From Syntrophobacteraceae bacterium (GTDB taxonomy: Bacteria > Desulfobacterota > Syntrophobacteria > Syntrophobacterales > Syntrophobacteraceae), in assembly GCA_025454175.1 (NCBI GenBank), contig JALOOX010000009.1, forward strand, positions 1 through 62,334: 62,334 bases of DNA. The letters run 5' to 3'. A model generated the notes under the pieces. It worked only from the letters and a program-made list of their open reading frames with translations. It was not told the origin of the DNA and searched no databases. A program made the translations under genes and the position numbers. This document shows positions 27,710 through 35,771 of the stretch, in pieces (within the stretch, counting starts at the first letter, position 1; each line of letters opens with the position of its first letter).

Positions 27710-29497
27710 ATGGCTGACGACTCCCAAAAGGTACCGAATCAGGAAGAGCTCGAGAAGGAGCTGAGCGATTACCTTTCCAAGAAATACGGCTACAGAATCA
27801 AGGTGATTTCGCCCATGATGCTTCCCCAGGGACGCGATGGACAGGACGAGAAGAAAGGGCCCAGCGGCATCGATCGCATTCGGTTCGACATGAAGCCGGA
27901 GGAGCTCGAGGCCTACCTCAACCAGTATGTCATCAAGCAGGAGGAGGCCAAGGCCATCCTTGCCACCAAGATTTGCACCCATTACATCCGCATCAAGAAG
28001 CAGCGTCGAAAGGGCGAGTCGAGCAGGACCAGGACCGTGGGGAGGATCAAGAACAATATGCTGCTTCTCGGACCGACGGGCGTCGGAAAGACCTACCTCA
28101 TCAAGCTCATCGCCCAGAAGCTGGGCGTCCCTTTCGTGAAGGGAGACGCCACGAAGTTCAGCGAGACGGGGTACGTGGGCGGGGATGTGGAGGATTTGGT
28201 GCGCGAGCTCGTCATCGAGGCGGATGATGACCTGGAGCTGGCTCAGTACGGCATCATCTACATCGATGAAATCGACAAGATTGCCGCATCGAGCCACTTC
28301 TTCGGCCCCGACGTGTCCAGGGCGGGAGTGCAGCGGGCCCTGCTCAAGCCCATGGAGGAAACAGAGGTGGATCTGAAGGTTCCCCACGATCCCATCTCAC
28401 AGCTTCAGGCCCTCGAGAACTACCGGAAAACGGGCAAGCGGGAGAAACGGACGGTAAACACCCGCAATATTTTGTTCATCATGAGTGGAGCCTTCAACGG
28501 GCTCGCCCCCATCGTGAAAAAGCGGCTGCAAAGCCAGGAAATCGGCTTCGGGGCTCAGATTCAGAGCAAGGGAGACGATGTCCGATTCAACCGCTTCGCC
28601 AAGGCCGAGGATCTTATTGCCTTCGGCTTCGAAAGCGAATTCGTCGGACGCATCCCCGTCATTGCCGTTCTGGAAGCTCTCGAGGTGGACGACCTCCACC
28701 AAATTCTTCGAAATCCCAACAATCCCATCATCCTGGGAAAGAAGGAAGATTTCCGGAGCTACGGCATCGATATTCAGTTTGATGACCGCGCCCTGAGGAT
28801 GCTCGCCGAGCTGGCCCATGCGGAAAAGACGGGAGCCCGTGGGCTCGTGAGCGTCATCGAGCGGGTTCTGCTGCATTACGAGAAGACTTTGCCGAGCACC
28901 AGCATTCCATTCCTGGTGGTTACTCCGGAAGTGGTCTCGGACCCATTGGGAGAGCTGGAGCGCATCCTTTCGCATCCCGAGTCGGCCGACCGAACGGCCG
29001 TGTACCGGGAAATCGTGAAAGAGGAAAAATCAAGACTTTACAGTCAGATAGTCCAGAAGTCCCACTATATCGGCAGCTACCCTCTGGTCTTCACTCCTGA
29101 GCGCGTGGACATCGCCCTCGACCACCATATCCGGACCGACCAGGCCATCGAGAGTATCTTTGACGAGGTCATCCTCCTTTACAACCAGATCCGGGTGTTC
29201 GAGGACGATTTCCAGGAGAAGCATGGACTTGAAGTCCATTATGACGACGACGCCGTCAATGAAATCATTCAGAAGGCGCTCCAGCGCGATCTGACCGCCA
29301 TGTCGCTCTGCAAGGAGATTTCGGCTGACTTCGACTACGGATTCAAGCTCATCCATGAGCGGAGCGGTCAGAAGCAGTTCGTGCTTCCGAGGAAGTCCGT
29401 CCTGCAGCCCGATGTCTACCTTGACGATCTGATCCGCGATCACTACCGAGATTTCCCTTTCGGCTCGTCTGAAATCGACACCCGTAAGGATTCCTAG
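27710..29497 (+). CDS. ClpX-like AAA+ unfoldase without zinc-binding domain
   Basis: 595-residue AAA+ ATPase of the ClpX/HslU type. Walker A is GPTGVGKTYLIKLIAQKLGV, followed by the substrate-pore loop GYVGGDV and Walker B GIIYIDEIDKIA. An IGFGA segment corresponds to the IGF loop by which ClpX docks on ClpP. It lacks the N-terminal C4 zinc domain of ClpX and is ~170 residues longer, with an acidic C-terminal extension after residue ~430. Start 27710 (MADDSQK) is chosen because upstream codons lie in the repeat and promoter. It is 20 bp before ahbC. Its protease partner is unknown. Confidence 0.85.
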   Translation: MADDSQKVPNQEELEKELSDYLSKKYGYRIKVISPMMLPQGRDGQDEKKGPSGIDRIRFDMKPEELEAYLNQYVIKQEEAKAILATKICTHYIRIKKQRRKGESSRTRTVGRIKNNMLLLGPTGVGKTYLIKLIAQKLGVPFVKGDATKFSETGYVGGDVEDLVRELVIEADDDLELAQYGIIYIDEIDKIAASSHFFGPDVSRAGVQRALLKPMEETEVDLKVPHDPISQLQALENYRKTGKREKRTVNTRNILFIMSGAFNGLAPIVKKRLQSQEIGFGAQIQSKGDDVRFNRFAKAEDLIAFGFESEFVGRIPVIAVLEALEVDDLHQILRNPNNPIILGKKEDFRSYGIDIQFDDRALRMLAELAHAEKTGARGLVSVIERVLLHYEKTLPSTSIPFLVVTPEVVSDPLGELERILSHPESADRTAVYREIVKEEKSRLYSQIVQKSHYIGSYPLVFTPERVDIALDHHIRTDQAIESIFDEVILLYNQIRVFEDDFQEKHGLEVHYDDDAVNEIIQKALQRDLTAMSLCKEISADFDYGFKLIHERSGQKQFVLPRKSVLQPDVYLDDLIRDHYRDFPFGSSEIDTRKDS

Positions 29498-29517
29498 ACA
29501 GACAGGAGCTGCGACTC

Positions 29518-30705
29518 ATGATCGGCATATCCAAGCTGTACTGCGGGACCATTGAGCCCTCGGATGCCCTCAGGTATGGACGCCACAGCGGTCTGCTTCC
29601 CTCACATCTTCTGCAGTTTTCCGCGGACAAGAAACCGGTCGTCGTGTGGAACGCCACGCGTCGATGCAATCTCAGGTGCATTCACTGCTACGCGCACGCC
29701 AAGGATCAACCTGCACCCGATGAGCTTTCCACGGAGGAAGGGAAACTGCTGCTGGATGACCTGGCCCGGTTCGGAGCCCCCGTGGTGCTCTTCTCCGGAG
29801 GAGAGCCCCTCATGCGCCCCGACCTTGTGGAGCTGGCGGAATACGCCGTCGGCAAGGGGATGCGCGCCGTCATCTCCACCAACGGCACCCTCATCACTCC
29901 CGCGGTGGCCCAATCGTTGAGAGACGTGGGGCTGTCCTACGTGGGGATCAGTCTGGACGGTCTCGAGGCGGTGAACGACCGGTTCCGGGGTGTGAAGGGC
30001 GCCTTCCGCATGGCCATGGATGGGATTGAGGCGTGCCGGCGGGCCGGCATCAAGGTGGGGCTCCGCTTCACCATGAACCGGTTCAACGCCGGTGAGATCC
30101 CGTCCATCTTCGATCTCCTGGAGGCGCACGAGATTCCGCGGGTCTGTTTCTATCACCTCGTCTACGCCGGGCGCGGCAGCAAACTGATCGAGGAGGACCT
30201 TTCCCATGAAGAGACGCGGAAAGCCGTCGATCTCATCATCGATCGTACCAGTGACCTGCACCTTCGAGGCAAGCCCAAGGAAGTCCTGACCGTGGACAAC
30301 CACGCCGACGGACCTTACATCTATCTCCGCCTGCTGCGGGAAGCCTCTCCCAGGGTCTCAGAGGTCCTGGAGCTGCTCAAGATGAACGAAGGGAACAGTT
30401 CGGGACGTGGAATCGGCTGCGTGAGCTGGGATGGAAGCGTCCATGCGGACCAGTTCTGGAGGCACCATTCATTCGGCAATGTCCGTCTGCGCCCCTTCAG
30501 CGAGATCTGGAGCGACTTGTCCGATGAGCTCATGATGCAGCTCAAGGACAAGAAATCCTTCGTCAAGGGCCGCTGCGCCCAATGCCGCTGGCTGGACGTG
30601 TGCGGCGGCAATTTCCGCGTTCGGGCGGAGGCTGCAACGGGTGATCTCTGGTCCCCCGATCCCGCCTGCTACCTGACGGACGAGGAGATCGGCCTCACGG
30701 CATAG
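29518..30705 (+). CDS. ahbC: 12,18-didecarboxysiroheme deacetylase AhbC (radical SAM)
   Basis: 395-residue radical SAM protein. The [4Fe-4S] cysteines are C50, C54 and C57 (RRCNLRCIHCYAHA), with GGEPLMRPDL for SAM binding. A C-terminal auxiliary-cluster region has GRGIGCVSWDG, CAQCRWLDVCGGN and a final CYL. The N-terminus MIGISKLYCGTIEPSDALRY is the AhbC/NirJ-like start. AhbC removes acetate side chains from didecarboxysiroheme to form Fe-coproporphyrin III in the siroheme-dependent heme pathway. Clustering with hemB and ahbD supports the call over NirJ; ahbA and ahbB are not in this window. Confidence 0.88.
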   Translation: MIGISKLYCGTIEPSDALRYGRHSGLLPSHLLQFSADKKPVVVWNATRRCNLRCIHCYAHAKDQPAPDELSTEEGKLLLDDLARFGAPVVLFSGGEPLMRPDLVELAEYAVGKGMRAVISTNGTLITPAVAQSLRDVGLSYVGISLDGLEAVNDRFRGVKGAFRMAMDGIEACRRAGIKVGLRFTMNRFNAGEIPSIFDLLEAHEIPRVCFYHLVYAGRGSKLIEEDLSHEETRKAVDLIIDRTSDLHLRGKPKEVLTVDNHADGPYIYLRLLREASPRVSEVLELLKMNEGNSSGRGIGCVSWDGSVHADQFWRHHSFGNVRLRPFSEIWSDLSDELMMQLKDKKSFVKGRCAQCRWLDVCGGNFRVRAEAATGDLWSPDPACYLTDEEIGLTA

Positions 30706-30765
30706 CACCGACCAGGGCTTCGTGCACATCTTTCAACCATTCATTTCGAAAGGAGAACGCGCTCG

Positions 30766-31746
30766 ATGCACTTTCCCCATTATCGGCCCAGGAGGTTTCG
30801 AAGAAACGAGAACTTGCGCAGAATGATTCGCGAGACGTCCCTGGGCGTGGATCAGCTGGTCTATCCCCTGTTCGTCGTACCGGGAAATGGCATCAGGAAC
30901 CCCGTCTCATCCATGCCGGGAGTGTTCCAGCACTCCACGGACAACCTGCTTCGTGAGATCGAATCCGCCGTCGAGCTGAGGATTCCAGCGATTCTGCTGT
31001 TCGGAATTCCAGGCCACAAGGACCCGGAAGGTAGCGAGGCGTACTCGGAGAAAGGAGTGGTCCAGGAGGCGGTACGCGCCATCAAGGCCAGATTTCCCGA
31101 CCTTGTTGTCGTCACGGATGTCTGCCTTTGTGAATACACGAGCCACGGCCACTGCGGAGTCCTTCGGGGAAAGGAAGTGGAAAACGACCCGACCCTCGAG
31201 GTTCTCGCCAGGAGCGCCCTTTCCCACGCCGAGGCCGGAGCCGATGTTGTCGCGCCTTCAGACATGATGGACGGCCGCGTGGGGTTCATTCGCGATACCC
31301 TGGACGAGGCCGGCTTCGACCAGGTGGGCATCCTGGCCTACTCGGCCAAGTATTGCTCGGCTTTCTACGGCCCTTTTCGTGAAGCGGCGGAATCGGCTCC
31401 CCAGTTCGGAGACCGGCGAGCCTACCAGATGGATCCCCACAACTCCGACGAGGCCATCCGGGAGGTGAGCCTGGACATCGAGGAGGGAGCCGACATCGTC
31501 ATGGTGAAACCGGCCCTGGCCTATCTGGATATCATCAGGAGAATCAAGGAGGAGTTCGAATGGCCCGTGGCGGCCTACAACGTCAGTGGTGAATACTCCA
31601 TGATCAAGGCGGCCGCGGCCAATGGCTGGCTCGATGAAGAACGCGTCATGATGGAGACGCTCACGGCTATACGTCGTGCCGGGGCCGACCTGATTCTCAC
31701 TTATTTCGCCAAGGACGCCGCCCGGGTGCTCCTGGGGCGGTCCTGA
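30766..31746 (+). CDS. hemB: Delta-aminolevulinic acid dehydratase (porphobilinogen synthase)
   Basis: 326-residue TIM-barrel enzyme that condenses two ALA molecules to porphobilinogen. The zinc-site cysteines C120, C122 and C130 lie in [16 protein letters not shown], indicating a Zn-dependent form. The Schiff-base lysine regions are [16 protein letters not shown] and [12 protein letters not shown]. The opening [20 protein letters not shown] is typical. It sits between ahbC and ahbD, linking the common early step of tetrapyrrole synthesis with the late Ahb steps. Confidence 0.97.
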   Translation: MHFPHYRPRRFRRNENLRRMIRETSLGVDQLVYPLFVVPGNGIRNPVSSMPGVFQHSTDNLLREIESAVELRIPAILLFGIPGHKDPEGSEAYSEKGVVQEAVRAIKARFPDLVVVTDVCLCEYTSHGHCGVLRGKEVENDPTLEVLARSALSHAEAGADVVAPSDMMDGRVGFIRDTLDEAGFDQVGILAYSAKYCSAFYGPFREAAESAPQFGDRRAYQMDPHNSDEAIREVSLDIEEGADIVMVKPALAYLDIIRRIKEEFEWPVAAYNVSGEYSMIKAAAANGWLDEERVMMETLTAIRRAGADLILTYFAKDAARVLLGRS

Positions 31747-31810
31747 CCTCCTTCTTGTCATCGCCTCGGTCGACCATCGACCTGCCGGCCCATCCATGAA
31801 AAGGATCGCA

Positions 31811-32962
31811 ATGGAAGAGAAAGACCAGGAAGAGACTGCTCAAGGGAAAGTCGAGCCGGCTCGTGAGCAGCATCCCGGGACGCACCCCGGGCGCGGTGAA
31901 GGCGGCGGTACTCCCGAGCTTCGGCTGGTGGCCTGGGAGGTGACTCGGTCCTGCAATCTCGCCTGCATCCATTGCAGAGCCGCGGCATTGGACCGGCCTT
32001 ATGAGAATGAGCTCTCAACAGACGAATGCATGGCTTTCCTGGACGAAGTGGCCTCCTTCGCCAAGCCCATCATCATCCTTACGGGCGGTGAACCGCTCCT
32101 CCGCCCTGACATTTTCGAAATCGCCGCCTACGGACATCGAAAGGGGTTGAGAATGACCATGGCGGTGAACGGAACGCTTCTCACTCCGGAAAAAGCCAGG
32201 AAGATGATCAGCTCCGGCGTCCAGCGCATCAGCATCAGCCTGGATGGTGCCACCGCGGCCACCCATGATGCCTTTCGACAGGTCCAGGGAGCCTTCGAGG
32301 GGGCTCTCCACGGCGTGGACAGCGCTCGGGCCGAAGGCCTGGATTTCCAGATCAACACGACCATCACCCGGATCAACCTCCAGGAGCTCCCCGCCATACA
32401 GGAACTGGCGGTCTCCCTGGGCGCGGTGGCCCATCATATCTTTCTGCTCGTTCCCATGGGACGCGGCAGGGACATCGAGGAACAGGCCATCAGCGCGGAA
32501 GACTACGAAAAAACGCTCCACTGGTTTTACGAACAGAGACAGCGAGTCCCCATCCAGCTCAAAGCCACCTGCGCACCCCATTACTATCGTATTCTTCGCG
32601 AGCGCTCGAAATCCGAGGGGTTGGACGTGACCTTTCAGACCCACGGACTTGATGCGGTGACACGGGGCTGCCTGGGAGGGGTTGGTTTTGCATTCGTTTC
32701 CCACGTGGGCCAGGTGCAGCCATGCGGTTACCTGGAGCTGGATTCCGGGAACATCCGGGGGAAGCCCTTTCGGGAAATCTGGGAGAAATCCCCCGTCTTC
32801 TTGAACCTCCGCAATTTCAAGAAATATGAGGGCAAGTGCGGTCGATGCCAGTACGTGCGGGTCTGCGGCGGATGCCGGGCAAGGGCGTATGAAAGCACCG
32901 GCAGCTACCTGGCCCCCGAGCCACTTTGCCTCTATGAGCCGGCTCGCGCTCACCCGGCGTAA
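31811..32962 (+). CDS. ahbD: Heme b synthase AhbD (radical SAM)
   Basis: 383-residue radical SAM enzyme. The cluster cysteines are C48, C52 and C55 (TRSCNLACIHCRAAA), with TGGEPLLRPDI for SAM. The auxiliary-cluster region near the C-terminus has KCGRCQYVRVCGGCRARAYE, and a central GCLGGVGFAFVSHVGQVQPC also carries cysteines. AhbD oxidatively decarboxylates two propionates of Fe-coproporphyrin III to make heme b. Start 31811 follows AGGA; an ATG at 31796 is also in frame. A hydrophilic, Gly/Pro-rich leader of ~35 residues precedes the core. Confidence 0.88.
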   Translation: MEEKDQEETAQGKVEPAREQHPGTHPGRGEGGGTPELRLVAWEVTRSCNLACIHCRAAALDRPYENELSTDECMAFLDEVASFAKPIIILTGGEPLLRPDIFEIAAYGHRKGLRMTMAVNGTLLTPEKARKMISSGVQRISISLDGATAATHDAFRQVQGAFEGALHGVDSARAEGLDFQINTTITRINLQELPAIQELAVSLGAVAHHIFLLVPMGRGRDIEEQAISAEDYEKTLHWFYEQRQRVPIQLKATCAPHYYRILRERSKSEGLDVTFQTHGLDAVTRGCLGGVGFAFVSHVGQVQPCGYLELDSGNIRGKPFREIWEKSPVFLNLRNFKKYEGKCGRCQYVRVCGGCRARAYESTGSYLAPEPLCLYEPARAHPA

Positions 32963-33008
32963 AGGATCGGTTCCGAACGTATCGGGAAAGTTCTGAGAAG
33001 AGTCCGGT

Positions 33009-34118
33009 CTACTCAGACTTCCTCACCACGGTGGGGGCATTGGCGCCCGCCCGCTGAGGTTCGGCCGCATTCATGACGTGGACCTGGACCTCGTATTTCT
33101 CGGAAGGCTTGGCGTCGGTTTCGAGAATGACCACGGTCCGCCTGCGCTCACCCACTGCAAGGTTATCGATGCGTGGCTTGATCTCCAGGCTGAAGCCGGG
33201 CTCGTTGGGTACAGGCTGTTCGATGACATCGAGGAGATCGCGGTCGTACGTGACCTGCGTGATTTTGAAAGGCTTCTGTCGGTTGCTGGTAACCCTCACC
33301 TTCCCGATCCGGGGGGGCTGCTGAGGCCCCAGTTTGCCAACCATGAGCGTTTGCGGCTGCACCCGGATCTCACCCTCGATGAAGCCGCTCACTCGAATCA
33401 TGACCTCCGGTTTTTGGGGCAGGTCCGTCTGGACCTTCAGGAAACCGCTGTAATTGCCCTGATCCAGGCGGTTGATCACCTTGACCCGATAGTGCTTCCC
33501 TTCCCGCACCGTTTCCAGCTCGTGGCCCACCTTGCCTTCCAGGTTGCTCTCGACCTTGAGCACACGAAAAGACTGCCCCCCGCCGGCCACCATGTCCACG
33601 GTGCTGGGGGACAGGCCTTCGGCCAGCCCCCTGAACGAAACACTGGCGGACGGCTGGACGTCGATGAGAGTCCTCACCACGCCCTGCATGGCAACAATCG
33701 TCCTGGGATTGACCGGATCATTGCTGAACACCACGGCGGACTTCTTGACGTTGCCCTGATAGCCCGTCAGGTTTACCTTCAAGGTCACCTTTCCCTCGCC
33801 TCCAGGAGGGATCGCCCCGTCGAAATGGGCGACGGCGCAGCCTCAGCCAGGGCGAACCTGCTCGATTTTGAGCACATCGCTTCCGGTGTTTTTCACAATG
33901 AAGCTGTGAGTGACTTCAGCACCTTCGATGGCTTCGCCGAAGTTGTGCGTGGTCTCGTCAACCTGGATGGACGCCCTGGCCTCGGACACGGCGGTCCGGC
34001 CCGGGCTTCCCGCGCCCGGCGCGGATTCTCTGCCGGCCGCCGCGCCTTTATCCGGCGTGAACAGGCAGGCAGCACACAAGGTCCCTACCAGGACCCATCG
34101 TTGGAATACTTGGCTCAT
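33009..34118 (-). CDS. Exported DUF1573 protein with in-frame TGA, candidate selenoprotein
   Basis: 369 codons in one frame if the TGA at 33845-33843 is read through. The N-terminus is a signal peptide (WVLVGTLCAACLF, cleavage near GAAAG). Then comes a DUF1573/ASH-like domain (THNFGEAIEGAEVTHSFIV) and further beta-sandwich repeats, each ending like YSGFLKVQTDLPQKPEV. The TGA is codon 92 in the context VRPG-TGA-GCAVAHFDG. Family members have PGCGCT or SCGCT here, so the TGA replaces the first cysteine of a C-G-C motif and downstream homology continues unchanged (IPPGGEGKVTLKVNL). This fits selenocysteine better than decay, but a pseudogene, a sequencing error, or internal initiation at GTG 33788 (GGAGG upstream) remain possible. 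Confidence 0.65.
33792..33839 (-). promoter_or_regulatory. Candidate bacterial SECIS region after the in-frame TGA
   Basis: Two stem-loops follow the TGA on the minus strand. The first (33839-33813) has a 6-bp stem CCGUCG/CGACGG, a mismatch, three further pairs and a 7-nt loop. The second (33811-33792) pairs UCCCUC with GAGGGA around CUGGAGGC and can close further to a GGA loop. The second has G in the apical loop as bacterial SECIS models require, but its loop begins ~39 nt after the TGA, at the far edge of the usual range. Functional assignment is tentative. Confidence 0.35.
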
Positions 34119-34271
34119 CACTTGATCAGATCTCCGTCATCATCGGGTTGGAAACCATTACCCCATCTGCAACCGGCATGGTCGGCCCCACCGGTCTCGA
34201 AGTCATTCGGCTGCTTCGTCCTCCGGCTTTAAGACGTCAAGCAACGATCATCCTCCCCCAGCCTCTCCCTG

Positions 34272-35750
34272 TCAGCGTATTTCACTCCTCGACATCTTGA
34301 CGGACAACAACTGGCTCGCGGGCACCACGGCTATCTTCTCGCGCCCGAATGCCGCGCTTTCCTCTTTCAACACCTTCAGGGTCACCTCGTGCGGATGACC
34401 GATGGCCACAGCCGTCCCCTGGACCCTGGCCCTCCGGATCAGCTGTCCCAACTGTGCCCTTACGAAGGACTCCGCCAGCACATGATCCAGAAACACATCC
34501 CGGCGAAGGTAAGGGACACCGTGACTCTGGGCGGAATCCATGGCCACGCTTCGGACCGTGGTCGCGCTGTCCAGGAAAAACAGCTTTCTGCGCTGGAGCT
34601 CTTTCATCACAACGCCCATCTGCTCCGGCTGCTCAGTGAAGCGGGACCCCATGTGGTTGTTGATGCCGCGGACATGCGGCGTTTCATCCAACGCCGTCAG
34701 AAGATTCTTGTGGATGTCACGGCTCCGCATGGAAACCAGCAAAGCCCCCCGGCCCGGATTCACCTGAGGATAGCCCTCGGGCTCCATGGGCATGTGGAGC
34801 ATCACCTCACGCCCCCTGGCCCTTGCGAGCGCCATGACTTCCCTGCTGTGATTCTGGAAGGGCAAGACGGAAAAGGTGATGGAAATCGGTATATCCGCGA
34901 GGGCCCTGGCCGCATCGAGATCCCTTCCCAGGTCATCGATCACTATGGCGACCCTGGCGACAGGCGGCAGTGCAGGCTCCCTGGGAGGCAGAGTTGCGGC
35001 GGGTGGCTCGGGTCGGGGCTTGGGAGCCACATTCAGCGCCAACAGCTCCCCTTTGGGAAGCCCGGCAACGGTCTCCTTCTGGGGAGCTCCCGTGGGCTCC
35101 CCTCCACGAGAGGTCTCGGCTGCGGGCGATGTCCCATTCTGAACGGCGGCACGCTGTTCCGTCGATGGCCGCTCCCCCTGGTGTCGCGCTGAAACCGGGG
35201 AGGACTCCGTTGCGTCCTCCCGCTGCATTCCTGGCCTCTCGCCTCCTTCAACCCTCTGCGCCGGCTCTCGAGCCACCATTCCCTCAGGCTGCGGCTGACC
35301 TGCCGTCCCGGGAGCTTCAGCCGCGGCGGAGGTCCGTCCCGATGGCTTCCCACCACCGTTTCTCGGTGGATGCGGGGCCAGCTCCAGGTCATCCTTTTCC
35401 GGCCCGGGCTTCTCATCCTGGGACACCGGAGGCGTCTTGATTCTGGGAGAGGCAGCCGCCGAGGAGTGCTGGCGGGTGGAAGCCATCTCCCCTTTTGGGC
35501 TCTTCAACCCGTCGGCATCGAGCCCCCAGAACACCAGCCCTGCAAGCAGCACCGCCGCCAGGGAGCCCAGCGCGGCAAGAGGCGGCAGCAGCGCGGAACG
35601 CGACGTCCGCCCTGCGCCCTTGGCAGACTTTGAGCCGCCGGGGCTCCTGGGTTTCCTGCCGGCGCTTCCTCTTCCCCCCGGTTGCGCTTTGGGGGAGGTG
35701 CGGCGCGCCGAACCGGACGTGCTCGACTGTTTTGTTTTCGCGGGTGCCAT
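34272..35750 (-). CDS. Divergent polysaccharide deacetylase family protein (DUF610-like)
   Basis: 492-residue protein. A basic, low-complexity N-terminus (~50 residues) precedes one transmembrane segment (LAALGSLAAVLLAGLVFWGL). A long Pro/Glu/Ala-rich linker to ~260 leads to a C-terminal deacetylase-like barrel with VARVAIVIDDLGRDLDAARAL, the metal-region LHMPMEP, INNHMGSRFTE and FFLDSATT. The fold is that of NodB-like enzymes in a divergent form whose activity is unproven. It is probably periplasmic and anchored in the inner membrane. It is 21 bp after ctpA in an envelope and division gene run. Confidence 0.85.
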   Translation of the reverse strand: MAPAKTKQSSTSGSARRTSPKAQPGGRGSAGRKPRSPGGSKSAKGAGRTSRSALLPPLAALGSLAAVLLAGLVFWGLDADGLKSPKGEMASTRQHSSAAASPRIKTPPVSQDEKPGPEKDDLELAPHPPRNGGGKPSGRTSAAAEAPGTAGQPQPEGMVAREPAQRVEGGERPGMQREDATESSPVSARHQGERPSTEQRAAVQNGTSPAAETSRGGEPTGAPQKETVAGLPKGELLALNVAPKPRPEPPAATLPPREPALPPVARVAIVIDDLGRDLDAARALADIPISITFSVLPFQNHSREVMALARARGREVMLHMPMEPEGYPQVNPGRGALLVSMRSRDIHKNLLTALDETPHVRGINNHMGSRFTEQPEQMGVVMKELQRRKLFFLDSATTVRSVAMDSAQSHGVPYLRRDVFLDHVLAESFVRAQLGQLIRRARVQGTAVAIGHPHEVTLKVLKEESAAFGREKIAVVPASQLLSVKMSRSEIR

Positions 35751-35771
35751 GTTTCCAGGGGCGGCCAGTCG

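Noticed and set aside
32971..32988. Small hairpin (TTCCGA/TCGGGAA) between ahbD and the convergent DUF1573 gene as a bidirectional terminator.
   Set aside because: The stem is short with a bulge and there is no T tract on either strand, so the support is too weak to list.
33843..34121. A complete 92-residue exported protein ending at the TGA.
   Set aside because: It would stop in the middle of the DUF1573 domain exactly at a conserved cysteine position, and the same frame continues with conserved sequence. A single longer product is more plausible.
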